DNA of 27,820 nt from Treponema sp. (lineage in GTDB: Bacteria > Spirochaetota > Spirochaetia > Treponematales > Breznakiellaceae), in contig JAISBR010000109.1 in NCBI GenBank assembly GCA_031266095.1, forward strand, positions 1 through 27,820. The letters are read 5' to 3'. A model generated the notes under the pieces. That model was not told the origin of the DNA, did no database searches, and was given only the letters and a program-made list of their open reading frames with translations. Of this stretch, positions 8,195 through 16,686 are shown one piece after another. The translations under genes were made by a program, and so were the position numbers. The first letter of the stretch is position 1. Every line of letters begins with the position of its first letter.

Positions 8195-8291
8195 TTCTGT
8201 CTTATTCATATTGACTAAATACATTTTCCGTAAGTCTTTGCGGGCAAAACTTCCAAGCACAGTGTTACCGTGAAATTTATTTAAGACAGAA
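8195..8291. repeat. Separated 10-bp inverted repeat TTCTGTCTTA / TAAGACAGAA
   Basis: A perfect 10-base inverted pair lies at 8195-8204 and 8282-8291, 77 bases apart, directly upstream of the small membrane protein gene that starts at 8178. The span contains no ORF with support. It might be the ends of a small decayed insertion, or a control region for the downstream gene. Confidence 0.35.
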
Positions 8292-8331
8292 TATGAAAGT
8301 AATTATACAAAAAACCACCTGTTTTGTCAAA

Positions 8332-8363
8332 GAAAAACACGGTGCCTGTGAAAAACACGGTGC
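8332..8363. repeat. Short direct repeat, 14-base unit, period 18
   Basis: GAAAAACACGGTGC occurs at 8332-8345 and again at 8350-8363 with four bases between. The unit resembles nothing else that I can name. It lies just before the transposase fragment at 8407 and could be replication-slippage debris. Confidence 0.5.
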
Positions 8364-8406
8364 GCCCAGCAATTCCGATTTCAAAAAAACATGATATAAA
8401 AGGAGC

Positions 8407-8541
8407 ATGGAAGGGGAAGTAATAACAAAACTGCTGGGGAAACTCAGGAAAACGGCGGAAAATCTGCCGGACAGAAGGAAATCCAGCAACGGGCGGAAAT
8501 ACGAACCGGCGGACTTTTTGATGAGCGCCTTTGCGGCGTTT
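8407..8541 (+). pseudogene. N-terminal fragment of a DDE transposase
   Basis: About 45 codons read MEGEVITKLLGKL, then LPDRRKSSNGRKYEPADFL, ending MSAFAAF. This matches the opening of a widespread DDE (IS4-superfamily-like) transposase family in which a short helical start and a LPD-R motif are followed by S-Y-x-M/P-A-D and a run such as AFAVFF. Homology stops at about 8541, where a GC-rich palindrome begins; the frame then runs on meaninglessly to 8619. The C-terminal part of the same family occurs in opposite orientation at 10288-10495. AAGGAGC lies just before the start. Non-functional. Confidence 0.6.
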
Positions 8542-8553
8542 AATTCGTGGCGA

Positions 8554-8601
8554 GGGCTTAATACCCCGCGGCTCTGCCGCGGTCATAAAGGTATTAAACC
8601 C
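8554..8601. repeat. REP-like nested palindrome
   Basis: The inner hairpin has a perfect 7-bp stem, CCGCGGC / GCCGCGG (8566-8572 and 8576-8582), with a TCT loop. Outer arms GGGCTTAATACC (8554-8565) and GGTATTAAACCC (8590-8601) pair at 11 of 12 positions. The nested form, length and position (joined to a broken transposase) are typical of REP units mobilised by RAYT-type (Y1) transposases. No RAYT gene is in the window, so the class is inferred. Confidence 0.5.
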
Positions 8602-8863
8602 GAGACCAATACCCTATGAGAACAACATACCGCGCCGGACCGGAGGTCCGAGCTCTGCTCTGCGGAGGCTCATTGGCTGACTTGCAATTCCTATTTTCAC
8701 TGATAGCCCACAGCGGTCTCCAAAAAAGAAAAACCCAAAAACTGGGAACAGGCAACCCTACCTTCAATGATAAAGCGCAACAAACTCCTGAAAATTCGCC
8801 GTTTTGCGGTCAACTTTATACCGTCCCCCGTACTGATCCGGTGGTATGTACCGTGTTTTTTAA

Positions 8864-9175
8864 CTACTCGTCATCATCATCAACGGGTGCAGCGCAATAT
8901 GTCGAAAAAGCCCCAACCACAGTTGTTCCACCAGGAGCATTTTGTTTTTTCCCGCTTCGACCGACATTATAAAAAGTCCAAGTCGTGTCAGACGTCCGGC
9001 CCCGGCTATCCTCCAATGTAACACAGACCTCAACTTTAGGCAGGGTCCCCCTTCCTGTATTATACACAGTCACAGAACCAGAGTCGTAACTAACTCTCTC
9101 AGCAGCAAAAACAGAAACCGCGACCGCACACAGCATTAGCGATGCTATGCCCATAACCCCAAATTTTTTGTTCAT
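8864..9175 (-). CDS. Small secreted protein, unknown function
   Basis: This predicted protein of 103 residues has a clear signal peptide: MNKKFG, a hydrophobic core (ASLMLCAVAVSVF) and an AFA-like site VFA/AERV at about residue 24. The mature part is about 79 residues, rich in G, T, S and V, with three cysteines and an acidic end (DDDDE). Beta-strand alternation (VTVYNTGRGTLPKVEVCVTLED) suggests a small beta sandwich. I recognise no family. The ATG at 9175 is preceded by TTGGAGGTTC, a strong ribosome binding site. It lies 185 bases downstream of another small exported protein on the same strand, in a transposon-rich region. Confidence 0.6.
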   Translation of the reverse strand: MNKKFGVMGIASLMLCAVAVSVFAAERVSYDSGSVTVYNTGRGTLPKVEVCVTLEDSRGRTSDTTWTFYNVGRSGKKQNAPGGTTVVGAFSTYCAAPVDDDDE

Positions 9176-9360
9176 ATAGAACCTCCAAAATAGTTTATTC
9201 TCGTTGTGGAGAATTTTTTTAGCCGTCGTAGGGCGGCTTTTACAGCGCGGGGCAGTTTAGCGCCTGTTGCCCCTGTTTGCCTCCTTGTCTTCTTCCGGTT
9301 TTCTGAGAGATCCAACACAGCCTGTTTTAGTTAGTAAAGCTAAAACTAGCCGGAAGTTAA

Positions 9361-9603
9361 TCAGCAATCGCATGTCGCACTTGAAGGCGAACCTACATTA
9401 TTCCGGTTAGATGCTTTTAAAGCGGCGCAGTCCTCATCCGCACAATTTGAGGTTTGCCCATCTGTTCTCGTGTAACAGGAGCCATCCCTGTTACACCCCT
9501 GATCACAGCTTCCCAATGCCAAAAGAAGCCCAAATATCAGTAAAACTGCCGGTAATCCTACCGCCTTACCGGCGGCTTTTAGAAAGACGCTGTTTTTCTT
9601 CAT
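9361..9603 (-). CDS. Small cysteine-rich lipoprotein, unknown function
   Basis: This protein of about 80 residues starts MKKNSVF and has a hydrophobic segment ending LLALGSC, a good lipobox, so the protein should be lipid-anchored at the first of these cysteines (about residue 33). The mature part, under 50 residues, contains seven further cysteines (CDQGC, GSC, NC, DC, CDC), enough for several disulphides or a metal site. I chose the ATG at 9603 instead of the TTG one codon upstream, because AAGGGG is well spaced for it. Family unknown. It is followed on the same strand by the secreted protein at 8864. The compact Cys-rich form suggests a small surface protein or toxin-like peptide, without proof. 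Confidence 0.55.
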   Translation of the reverse strand: MKKNSVFLKAAGKAVGLPAVLLIFGLLLALGSCDQGCNRDGSCYTRTDGQTSNCADEDCAALKASNRNNVGSPSSATCDC

Positions 9604-9805
9604 CAAAAGACCCCTTATACTGGAGGTGGGGATGGGGTTTAGGCTATGGGGTTCAGGCGACTGTCGGCGTCAACGGACGCTGACGGAACCTTCTTTACCT
9701 CGTCCCTTTTCCTCAACCTCCGCCGAAACAAGATATGCCCGCCTCAAGGCAGGATTTGGGTCAAAATGCCCCATGAAGGATGAAGGCGGATTCTTGAAAC
9801 CCTCA

Positions 9806-9833
9806 TATTATTAAATAATTACCATTAATAATA
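9806..9833. promoter_or_regulatory. AT-rich inverted repeat upstream of the XRE regulator, possible operator
   Basis: TATTATTAA (9806-9814) and TTAATAATA (9825-9833) form a perfect 9-base inverted repeat with a 10-base spacer, 46 bases upstream of the regulator start at 9879. XRE-family dimers bind such palindromes and often control themselves, so autoregulation is a fair guess. There is no direct evidence. Confidence 0.35.
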
Positions 9834-9878
9834 ATACGTGTCAATAGTTAAACATTCCCCGGTACGATTATTTAGACT

Positions 9879-10211
9879 ATGAAGGAGAAAGGGCCGGAAC
9901 TACGCCGTATTTTAGCGGTAAACCTCAAAGAACAGCGGAATTTATTCGGCCTTTCGCAGGAAAAACTCGCTGAAATGGCGGGTCTGTCCTGGCAGACCAT
10001 AAACAGTATTGAATGTCTACGGACATGGGTGAGCGATAAGACCCTTGAGAGCCTTGCAGACGCCCTCAAAATTGAGCCGTATCAATTATTATTACCAATG
10101 AAAAATCCCACCCCCCCGGATTTAAGCCCCGCCGAAGCCCTGCGGAAACTCAACAAGGCTAAACGGGCCTTTGATACTGCCTTTAACGAAATATTGAACT
10201 CGGTCAAATGA
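9879..10211 (+). CDS. XRE-family helix-turn-helix regulator
   Basis: The 110-residue protein carries a Cro/CI-type HTH at about residues 14-68: LKEQRNLFGLSQEKLAEMAGLSW with the recognition helix WQTINSIE, then DKTLESLADALKIEPYQLL. The remaining 40 residues form a helical tail (EALRKLNKAKRAFDTAFNEIL) that may mediate dimerisation. Members usually repress their own operon or a mobile-element function. Upstream is an AT-rich inverted repeat. No ribosome binding site is visible before the ATG, and no alternative in-frame start follows with a better one, so translation may be leaderless or weak. No toxin or phage partner gene adjoins it; downstream sequence is transposase debris. Confidence 0.8.
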   Translation: MKEKGPELRRILAVNLKEQRNLFGLSQEKLAEMAGLSWQTINSIECLRTWVSDKTLESLADALKIEPYQLLLPMKNPTPPDLSPAEALRKLNKAKRAFDTAFNEILNSVK

Positions 10212-10287
10212 ACCTTGCCTATAAAGGCAATTGGCAAGATGCGGGATTTTGCCAATACGTCCAGCCGGTTTAACAGCAATTCTCCAT

Positions 10288-10495
10288 TTACCCGTCGGGC
10301 TCATCTTCCTGGCCGACAAAGCCGATAAAGTCTTCCCAAGTCTCGAATATATACCGGTTGAAAAATATCCGCATCCCCGCGAAAAACTCGTCCCGTCGGC
10401 GGATACCCGCCCGCGCCTTTTGATACCCTGCATCCAACAGCAGCATCACCCCATGCATCTGAAACGCCAGTAAATTCAGTAACGCATAGATTTCA
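10288..10495 (-). pseudogene. C-terminal fragment of a DDE transposase
   Basis: On the minus strand about 68 codons read CEIYALLNLLAFQMHG, then RRRDEFFAGMRIFFNRYIFETWEDFIGFV and a stop at 10288-10290. This resembles the C-terminal end of the transposase family whose N-terminal piece is at 8407 (pattern NLLAF-x-x-H followed by R-x-x-FF and W-x-x-x-L/F). Upstream homology ends at about 10495, where the IS630 fragment on the other strand begins; the junction shares the bases CACAGGC. The longer minus frame that continues to 10920 is an antisense shadow of IS630. Confidence 0.55.
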
Positions 10496-11513
10496 CAGGC
10501 ATTGTTGCTCACCGATGCAGGGTATACCGATGAGGCAACCGCCAACCGGGCAGGGATGCACCGGCGGGGGATAGAGGAACTGCGGCAGCGGTTTGTCGAA
10601 GAGGGGTTTGAGACCGTCCTTGAAGGGAAGCCGCGGGGACATCGGCCCCGCGCCCTCACCGGAGAAGACGAGGCACGGCTGGTCACCCTGGTATGCGGGC
10701 CGGCGCCGGAAGGCTGTGCCCGATGGACCTTGCACTTATTGGAGGACGCCTGGGTAACCCTTGAGCATACCGATATCCAGACGGTATCCCGGGAAACCAT
10801 CCGCCGGACCTTAAAAAAAACGAACTTAAGCCCTGGCGGAATCGGGAATGGGGTATTCCCCCGGAAGCGAACGCGGAGTTTGTAGCCGGTATGGAGGATG
10901 TCCTTGACGTATATACCCAAGAACGGAATGAAAACCGGCCGTTGGTGTGTATGGACGAATGCCCCAAACAGCTGATCGGGGAAACGAGGAGTCCCTTACC
11001 GGGTAAGCCGGGGTCTGCGGCCTGTTTTGATACGGAATATGTGCGGAACGGGACCTGTGATATCTTCATGTGTGTCGCTCCTCTGGAAGGCTGGAGGCGG
11101 GCGGAGATAACGGAACAACGGACACGGAAGGATTGGGCGGAAGAGGTAAACGGCTGGTGGACGATGACTTCCCCCAGGCGGAGAAAATCATTCTGGTAAT
11201 GGATAATCTGAATCCCCATAGCGTTGTGTCCCTGTATGAAACGTTTCCGGCGGAAGAAGCGAAACGGCTGCGGGACCGATTGGAGATTCATTATACGCCG
11301 AAACACGGGAGCTGGCTGAATATGGCGGAGATAGAACTGAATGTGATAAACAACCACGGATTGACAAAGCCGATACCGACGATAGAGCAGCTGCGGAAAG
11401 AGGCGGCGGCATGGAATAGCAGACGGAACAAAGAAGCGTGTAAAATCAACTGGAGATTTACTACTGCCGATGCCCGTATTAAGCTTAAACGCCTATATCC
11501 ACAGTTTGAATGA
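10495..11513 (+). pseudogene. IS630-family transposase, 5'-truncated and frameshifted twice
   Basis: The reading begins in mid-domain at QALLLTDAGYT and includes the HTH region (ANRAGMHRRGIEELRQRF). It then shifts by -1 at an A8 run (10813-10820) and continues as ELKPWRNREWGIPPEAN. It shifts again by -1 at about 11146-11150 (GTAAAC, one base apparently lost) and continues as LVDDDFPQAEKIILVMDNLN to LKRLYPQFE. The catalytic residues of the IS630 DDE fold are all present across the frames: D in VCMDECPK, D in VMDNLNPH and E in NMAEIELN. The first roughly 30 codons seen in the copy at 7728 are absent. The first shift site could be programmed; the second could not, so this copy is dead. Confidence 0.85.
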
Positions 11514-11523
11514 GGTCTGGATA

Positions 11524-11671
11524 CTAGGAGCCTGTTGCACTTATGGGTTTTTGCGGCACAAAGTGCCGCAAAAACCCCGATTAACGGGCTCCTTACGGAG
11601 TTTGCAGGGTAAAAAATCGCCTAACCGGCGATTTTTGGAGGTTTTATGCGCAAAGCGCAACAGGCTCCTAG
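11524..11671. mobile_element. 148-bp miniature inverted-repeat element with two internal hairpins
   Basis: The ends are CTAGGAGCCTGTTGC (11524-11538) and its exact complement (11657-11671). Inside is a perfect 15-bp hairpin (11545-11559 / 11563-11577, AAA loop) and a perfect 10-bp hairpin (11612-11621 / 11627-11636). A partial internal copy of the end (AACGGGCTCCT, 11583-11593) suggests two joined units. TA or CTAG flanks both ends, compatible with TA-target insertion as in the IS630/Tc1 group. It lies between a dead IS630 copy and pgk, whose stop codon is inside its right end. There is no ORF. Confidence 0.75.
11612..11636. terminator. Bidirectional intrinsic terminator inside the miniature element
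   Basis: The core stem ATCGCC / GGCGAT is flanked by A runs and T runs on both sides. Read on the minus strand, the hairpin is followed by TTTTTT 35 bases after the pgk stop, the form of a rho-independent terminator. Read on the plus strand it is followed by TTTTT and would stop transcripts from the IS630 side. Confidence 0.7.
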
Positions 11672-12930
11672 ACCCGGCAGATCTCTATGCCGGGGAGTTT
11701 CTTGCCCTCAAGCAGTTCCAGAGACGCGCCTCCGCCGGTGGAGACATGGCTCATTTTAGCGGCAAGGCCGAATTTGTTTACCGCCGCCACGGAGTCACCG
11801 CCGCCTACCACGGTGATGCTTCCCCGGCCGGTAGCTTCGGCTACCAGCTTTGCCACCTCTCCGGTACCTTTGGCGAAAGCGTCAAATTCAAAAACGCCTA
11901 CCGGACCATTCCAAACAATGGTCTTGGCCTTGGAGAGCACTTCTTTGTATTTTTCCAGTGTTTTCGGCCCCACGTCCAGGCCCATGAGGTTATCAGGCAG
12001 GTCCAGGCCGTCAACCGGGATCGGTTTGGCGGCGGAGTCAAAGGTTTCCGCCCCTATATGATCCACCGGGAGAACAATCGCCACGCCGGCGCTCCTGGCG
12101 GAGTCCAATATCTTTTGGGCGGTGTCGAGCTGATCATCTTCAACCAGAGACTTACCAACCTTGTGGCCCTGGGCCTTGAGGAAGGTGTATGCCATACCGC
12201 CGCCGATGACCAGGGCTGAGGCATTTTTGAGCAGGCTTTCCAGCACCGCAATCTTGGAACTCACCTTCGCTCCGCCAATGATCGCCACCAGAGGCTTCTG
12301 GGGACTCTTGACAATAGGCTCAAGGTAATTGACTTCCTTTTCCATAAGAAAGCCCGCCACCGAAACCGGCGCGAACCTGGCGATGGATGCGGTGGAGGCG
12401 TGATCCCTGTGAGCAGTACCGAAGGCATCGTTCACGAACACATCGCCATAGCCGGCCAGCTCTTTGGCGAGTTTATCCAACTCCGCAGCGTCTTTGGAGG
12501 TCTCTTCCTTATGGAAACGGGTATTTTCAAGCATGATAACCGAACCGTCTTTCTGACTCTCGATAAACGCTTTCTTGCCGTAGCAGCCGTCCTCACCCGC
12601 AAAGATCACCGGTTTGCCGAGTTTTTTTTCCAGATATGCGGCTACCGGTGCCATGCGGTGTTTTCCCTTGATAAAGGCCGCCTCGTCAAAAGTCTTGCCG
12701 TCTTTCTCGGCCTTTTCCTTTGCCTTCTTGGTGTCCTTGGCAGGGTCCCCCAGATGGGACATCAGCGTAAGGGATTTAACCCCCTGATCGAGAATATACT
12801 GAATAGTTGGAAGAGCCGCCACAATACGGGTATCGTCCTGCACCACGCCGTCTTTCATGGGCACATTAAAATCTACCCGCATGATCACCCGCTTACCCTC
12901 AAGGTCTACGGATTTTACGGTTTTAATCAT
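11668..12930 (-). CDS. pgk: Phosphoglycerate kinase
   Basis: The 420-residue enzyme transfers phosphate from 1,3-bisphosphoglycerate to ADP in cytosolic glycolysis. Signatures are [11 protein letters not shown] at residues 18-28, [50 protein letters not shown] and GGGDSVAAV near the C terminus. It is about 25 residues longer than typical bacterial Pgk because of a lysine-rich insert after SHLGDP (about 62-92), which I believe is usual in treponemes; the usual R of SHLGRP is D here. It lies 12 bases downstream of gap in one operon. Its TAG stop (11668-11670) falls inside the terminal repeat of the miniature element, and the terminator is in that element. Confidence 0.97.
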   Translation of the reverse strand: MIKTVKSVDLEGKRVIMRVDFNVPMKDGVVQDDTRIVAALPTIQYILDQGVKSLTLMSHLGDPAKDTKKAKEKAEKDGKTFDEAAFIKGKHRMAPVAAYLEKKLGKPVIFAGEDGCYGKKAFIESQKDGSVIMLENTRFHKEETSKDAAELDKLAKELAGYGDVFVNDAFGTAHRDHASTASIARFAPVSVAGFLMEKEVNYLEPIVKSPQKPLVAIIGGAKVSSKIAVLESLLKNASALVIGGGMAYTFLKAQGHKVGKSLVEDDQLDTAQKILDSARSAGVAIVLPVDHIGAETFDSAAKPIPVDGLDLPDNLMGLDVGPKTLEKYKEVLSKAKTIVWNGPVGVFEFDAFAKGTGEVAKLVAEATGRGSITVVGGGDSVAAVNKFGLAAKMSHVSTGGGASLELLEGKKLPGIEICRV

Positions 12931-12942
12931 GATTTACTCCCG

Positions 12943-14028
<1,086 letters not shown>

Positions 14029-14162
14029 TTAGTGTCTGTTGATAATGTGAACACACCACGGACAGACTACTTTTCGACCACATCTTCACCGCCCCAAAAG
14101 CTGAGAAAACGCGGGGCCTGTCCGCAAAGCAATCGACCGTACGGACACTTACCGGTTAATAT

Positions 14163-14645
14163 CTATAGTTTAGAAGAAACGATGGATTTAGTCAATGAGG
14201 CGTCTCTTGGATATTTTGAAACTGTTTGTTTAGTTGACCATACTCTCAGTAATTTTTTTCCGCCTTTTGACTTCAAAAATTCAATGTAACTCTCCAGCAC
14301 CCTGCTTCCCGGCGGAACAATGATGATAAACCCGGATTCTGAACCTGTTCTTTTCATCCGCACCCATCGGGATAAAATATCAACTTCAAAAGTATTGAGC
14401 CGCGATTCTTCTTCGGGGACTATAATACAGGTATAATTACTGTTCGGCACTATATCAATAAGCTCTTCGCTTTGTATACAACCTCCGTTGAGACTGACAT
14501 CCTTCAATAACAATGAGGATTCTCCCATCTTCACCTGGGCGCCGGCCGGATACCGCTGTTCCTTCCTGCCCGGTATTGTTTCTTCGTCAGATGTTTTTTT
14601 CTCTTTCTGTTCTTTAAGAAGAATTTCAATTAAATCATTTGTCAT
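14163..14645 (-). CDS. PilZ domain protein (probable c-di-GMP receptor)
   Basis: This protein of 160 residues carries both PilZ signature motifs for cyclic di-GMP: R27-x-x-x-R31 (RKEQR) and D49-V-S-L-N-G54. They are followed by the beta-barrel strands VDILSRWVRMKRTG and SESGFIIIVPP. An N-terminal 25 residues and a C-terminal tail of about 40 residues flank the barrel. As a stand-alone PilZ protein it probably passes the c-di-GMP signal to a motility or surface-attachment target; none is nearby. The ATG at 14645 has GGAGG 12 bases upstream, slightly far. It stands alone, downstream of no operon partner and convergent with nothing obvious. Confidence 0.8.
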   Translation of the reverse strand: MTNDLIEILLKEQKEKKTSDEETIPGRKEQRYPAGAQVKMGESSLLLKDVSLNGGCIQSEELIDIVPNSNYTCIIVPEEESRLNTFEVDILSRWVRMKRTGSESGFIIIVPPGSRVLESYIEFLKSKGGKKLLRVWSTKQTVSKYPRDASLTKSIVSSKL

Positions 14646-15077
14646 GCGGCTTACAGCGCCTCCTGCCTGAAACAGGTAAGATCAACCTCATAGTATACTT
14701 ACCCTATTATATTACATAGAATACCACAATTCTTTCTGTTTTTCCAGGTAACAGCTCTGAAAGCTTGTGGTTTTATCGGTTTTTTACATTCGCGGAATTT
14801 TTTTGAATTCAGAGGAAAAACGGGCTTCAAGCCGCTTTTCCCAAAGCTTTTGTCGTTCCGGCCGATGAAGTCTTCGATCTCCCGCTCATTGCCTGGGGCG
14901 GCGATAGATCACCGGCTTCATACAGGCCGGCCGCCATGTTTACACGTTTACCGAAGCCCTGTCTTTTTTCCCGTCTAATGCCAAACCTGCTTGTAAACGA
15001 GTGGTATACCGGTTGAGCCGGTTTCAAAATATGGCGTTTTGAAATTACCGCCCTTGTAAAAAAAAATCCTCACCCGC
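14646..15077. other. Intergenic stretch without a supportable gene
   Basis: Both strands contain only short frames. The longest, 66 codons on the minus strand at 14827-15027, has no ribosome binding site or recognisable content. The part next to 14645 is AT-rich (TATAAT-like boxes on the minus strand at about 14700-14720) and probably holds the PilZ promoter. The part next to 15078 leads into the iron-uptake promoter. Confidence 0.5.
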
Positions 15078-15105
15078 TTGACTGATTTTGTTAAATATGT
15101 ATAAT
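15078..15105 (+). promoter_or_regulatory. Sigma-70-type promoter of the iron-uptake operon
   Basis: TTGACT (15078-15083) and TATAAT (15100-15105) are separated by 16 bases, close to ideal. Between the -10 box and the start codon lie about 57 very AT-rich bases containing TTAGT...ACTAA inverted ends, a plausible place for an iron-dependent repressor (Fur, PerR or DtxR/TroR type). The repressor site is conjecture; the promoter boxes are clear. Confidence 0.7.
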
Positions 15106-15162
15106 AAAGTTAGTTTTAGCTATTATAGTTATATGATACTAATTAATATGGAGGGCTTTGAC

Positions 15163-16686
15163 TTGAAAAAGATACTCTCTGTGGCGGCGCTTATCCTCAC
15201 CCCGTTTATCCTCTTTTCTCAGGAAACCGGTTTTGATACCTGGCTTGAGGCGGAAGCGGCAATGAGACTTCTTCTTAACGAAGCCTTCTATAGTTATGTT
15301 TCTTCTGATGTTGAGGGCGCCTGTGGACAAATGGACAGCGTTTTTGACGAATATTACCGGGATACAGGTTTTAAACAAGGCGTATTGGAGAACATATCGG
15401 CGGAACGCGATCAAAATATTGAGGACTGGTTTGCCTATGTAAAAAGTTCCATGCGTGCGGGAGCTTCCCAGCGGGAGGTTAGGGAAAACTTCAATCAGCT
15501 TAGTCACCTCCTTCGGGTAACCGCCGGAAGGCTTGACGGAAAGGAAGAACCCGCCGCGTCAACACGGAACTGGACTAAAACCGCTGTGGAGATGGCCGCT
15601 ATTTTGAACAGCGCCTATGACAAATACCGTGCGGGGGATACAAAAGGCGCGAAAGACGAAGTTGACGCGGTGTATTTTCAGTACTACGAAAAGCTTGGTT
15701 TTGAAAGAACCGTTATGACCCGGATTTCCGGGGAACGGGCCAGTGTAGTGGAGTACCAGTTCAGTACGGCAAAGAAGGCTATTACCAGGGGAGAAGACGA
15801 GGAAGTAAAAAACAGTCTTGATACCCTTTCGCGGTACATTACCGAAGACGCCGCCCAGCTTGACAGTAAGGTTGAGAGCGCCTTGGGGGTTTTTCTCGGC
15901 TCCCTTCTTATTATATTACGGGAAGGCTTTGAGGCTATCATCATCGTCGGGGCTATTATCGCCTATCTTATCAAAAGTGGGAATAAAAAAAGTACCGCTC
16001 CGGTGTACTGGGGCTCTCTCGCCGCCCTTGGTTTCAGTGTTGTCATGGCCATGATACTTAACGCCCTTACCAGTACCGCAAGCGGCAGGAACCAGGAGAT
16101 TATCGAAGGGGCTACTATGCTCCTTGCGGTTGTAGTGTTGTTCTATGTCAGTAACTGGATGGTATCCAAAGCAGAAGCGGAAGCGTGGGCGCAGTACATC
16201 GAAGGAAAGGTGCAGAGTTCTATTACCAGGGGCTCCATGTTTTCCCTTGCCTTTGCGGCCTTCCTCGCCGTGTTTCGGGAAGGGGCAGAGACGATTCTTT
16301 TCTACCAGGCCTTGCTTGCGGGAAACCAGAACTATATCAACATGGTGTGGCTTGGATTCGGTATTGGTTCGATAGCCCTCGTAGTCATATATATTTTGAT
16401 AAGGGTTTTGAGCCTCAGACTCCCGCTTAAACCCTTCTTCCTGGGGACCAGTATCCTCCTCTTTGTGATGTCCGTCTCCTTTACCGGAGCGGGTATTAAG
16501 GAACTTCAGGAAGGGAACGTCGTCCCCGTTACCATGCTGCCCTTTAATTTTACCGTGGACATACTGGGTATTTATCCTACCCTCCAGACCCTTATTCCCC
16601 AGGTGTTATTCCTTGCCGTTACTATAACGGTGTTTGTTTTCCAAATCAGGAAGAACAGGAGACTTTCGGTTCAAAAATCCGCTTAG
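15163..16686 (+). CDS. FTR1-family iron permease with duplicated periplasmic domain
   Basis: The 507-residue protein is an oxidase-dependent-type iron permease. It has a signal peptide (KKILSVAALILTPFILFSQ), a large periplasmic part to about residue 245, then a seven-helix FTR1 membrane domain. Two REGxE iron-binding motifs are present: REGFE at 253-257 and REGAE at 372-376. The periplasmic part is two tandem copies of a helical domain (about 32-125 and 145-238). I start at TTG 15163 because GGAGG lies eight bases upstream and a signal peptide follows at once; the ATG at 15148 has no such site. It is first in an operon with P19, DUF2318, ABC and FMN-binding genes, like Campylobacter cj1658, so uptake of ferrous/ferric iron across the inner membrane is expected. 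Confidence 0.9.
   Translation: MKKILSVAALILTPFILFSQETGFDTWLEAEAAMRLLLNEAFYSYVSSDVEGACGQMDSVFDEYYRDTGFKQGVLENISAERDQNIEDWFAYVKSSMRAGASQREVRENFNQLSHLLRVTAGRLDGKEEPAASTRNWTKTAVEMAAILNSAYDKYRAGDTKGAKDEVDAVYFQYYEKLGFERTVMTRISGERASVVEYQFSTAKKAITRGEDEEVKNSLDTLSRYITEDAAQLDSKVESALGVFLGSLLIILREGFEAIIIVGAIIAYLIKSGNKKSTAPVYWGSLAALGFSVVMAMILNALTSTASGRNQEIIEGATMLLAVVVLFYVSNWMVSKAEAEAWAQYIEGKVQSSITRGSMFSLAFAAFLAVFREGAETILFYQALLAGNQNYINMVWLGFGIGSIALVVIYILIRVLSLRLPLKPFFLGTSILLFVMSVSFTGAGIKELQEGNVVPVTMLPFNFTVDILGIYPTLQTLIPQVLFLAVTITVFVFQIRKNRRLSVQKSA

Noticed and set aside
8616..8972. A 118-codon plus-strand frame starting after the REP-like unit
   Set aside because: It runs into the antisense of the secreted protein gene and shows no protein-like pattern.
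8554..10495. A composite transposon bounded by the two transposase pieces
   Set aside because: The pieces are not complete ends of inverted IS copies, and their orientation puts missing parts on the same side. No target duplication is seen.
10288..10920. A 210-codon minus-strand frame
   Set aside because: Only the last 68 codons resemble a protein (transposase end). The rest is antisense to the IS630 transposase, so I split it.
14032..14090. Palindromic TGTGAACACA and a GTCTGT/ACAGAC pair upstream of gap, considered as an operator
   Set aside because: Spacing to possible -35 and -10 boxes is poor and no known consensus fits well enough.
14032..14289. An 85-codon plus-strand ORF between gap and the PilZ gene
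   Set aside because: Its second half overlaps the PilZ gene antisense and it has no ribosome site or family resemblance.
14827..15027. A 66-codon minus-strand ORF in the gap before the iron operon
   Set aside because: No ribosome binding site, no recognisable content, and compositional bias typical of chance frames.
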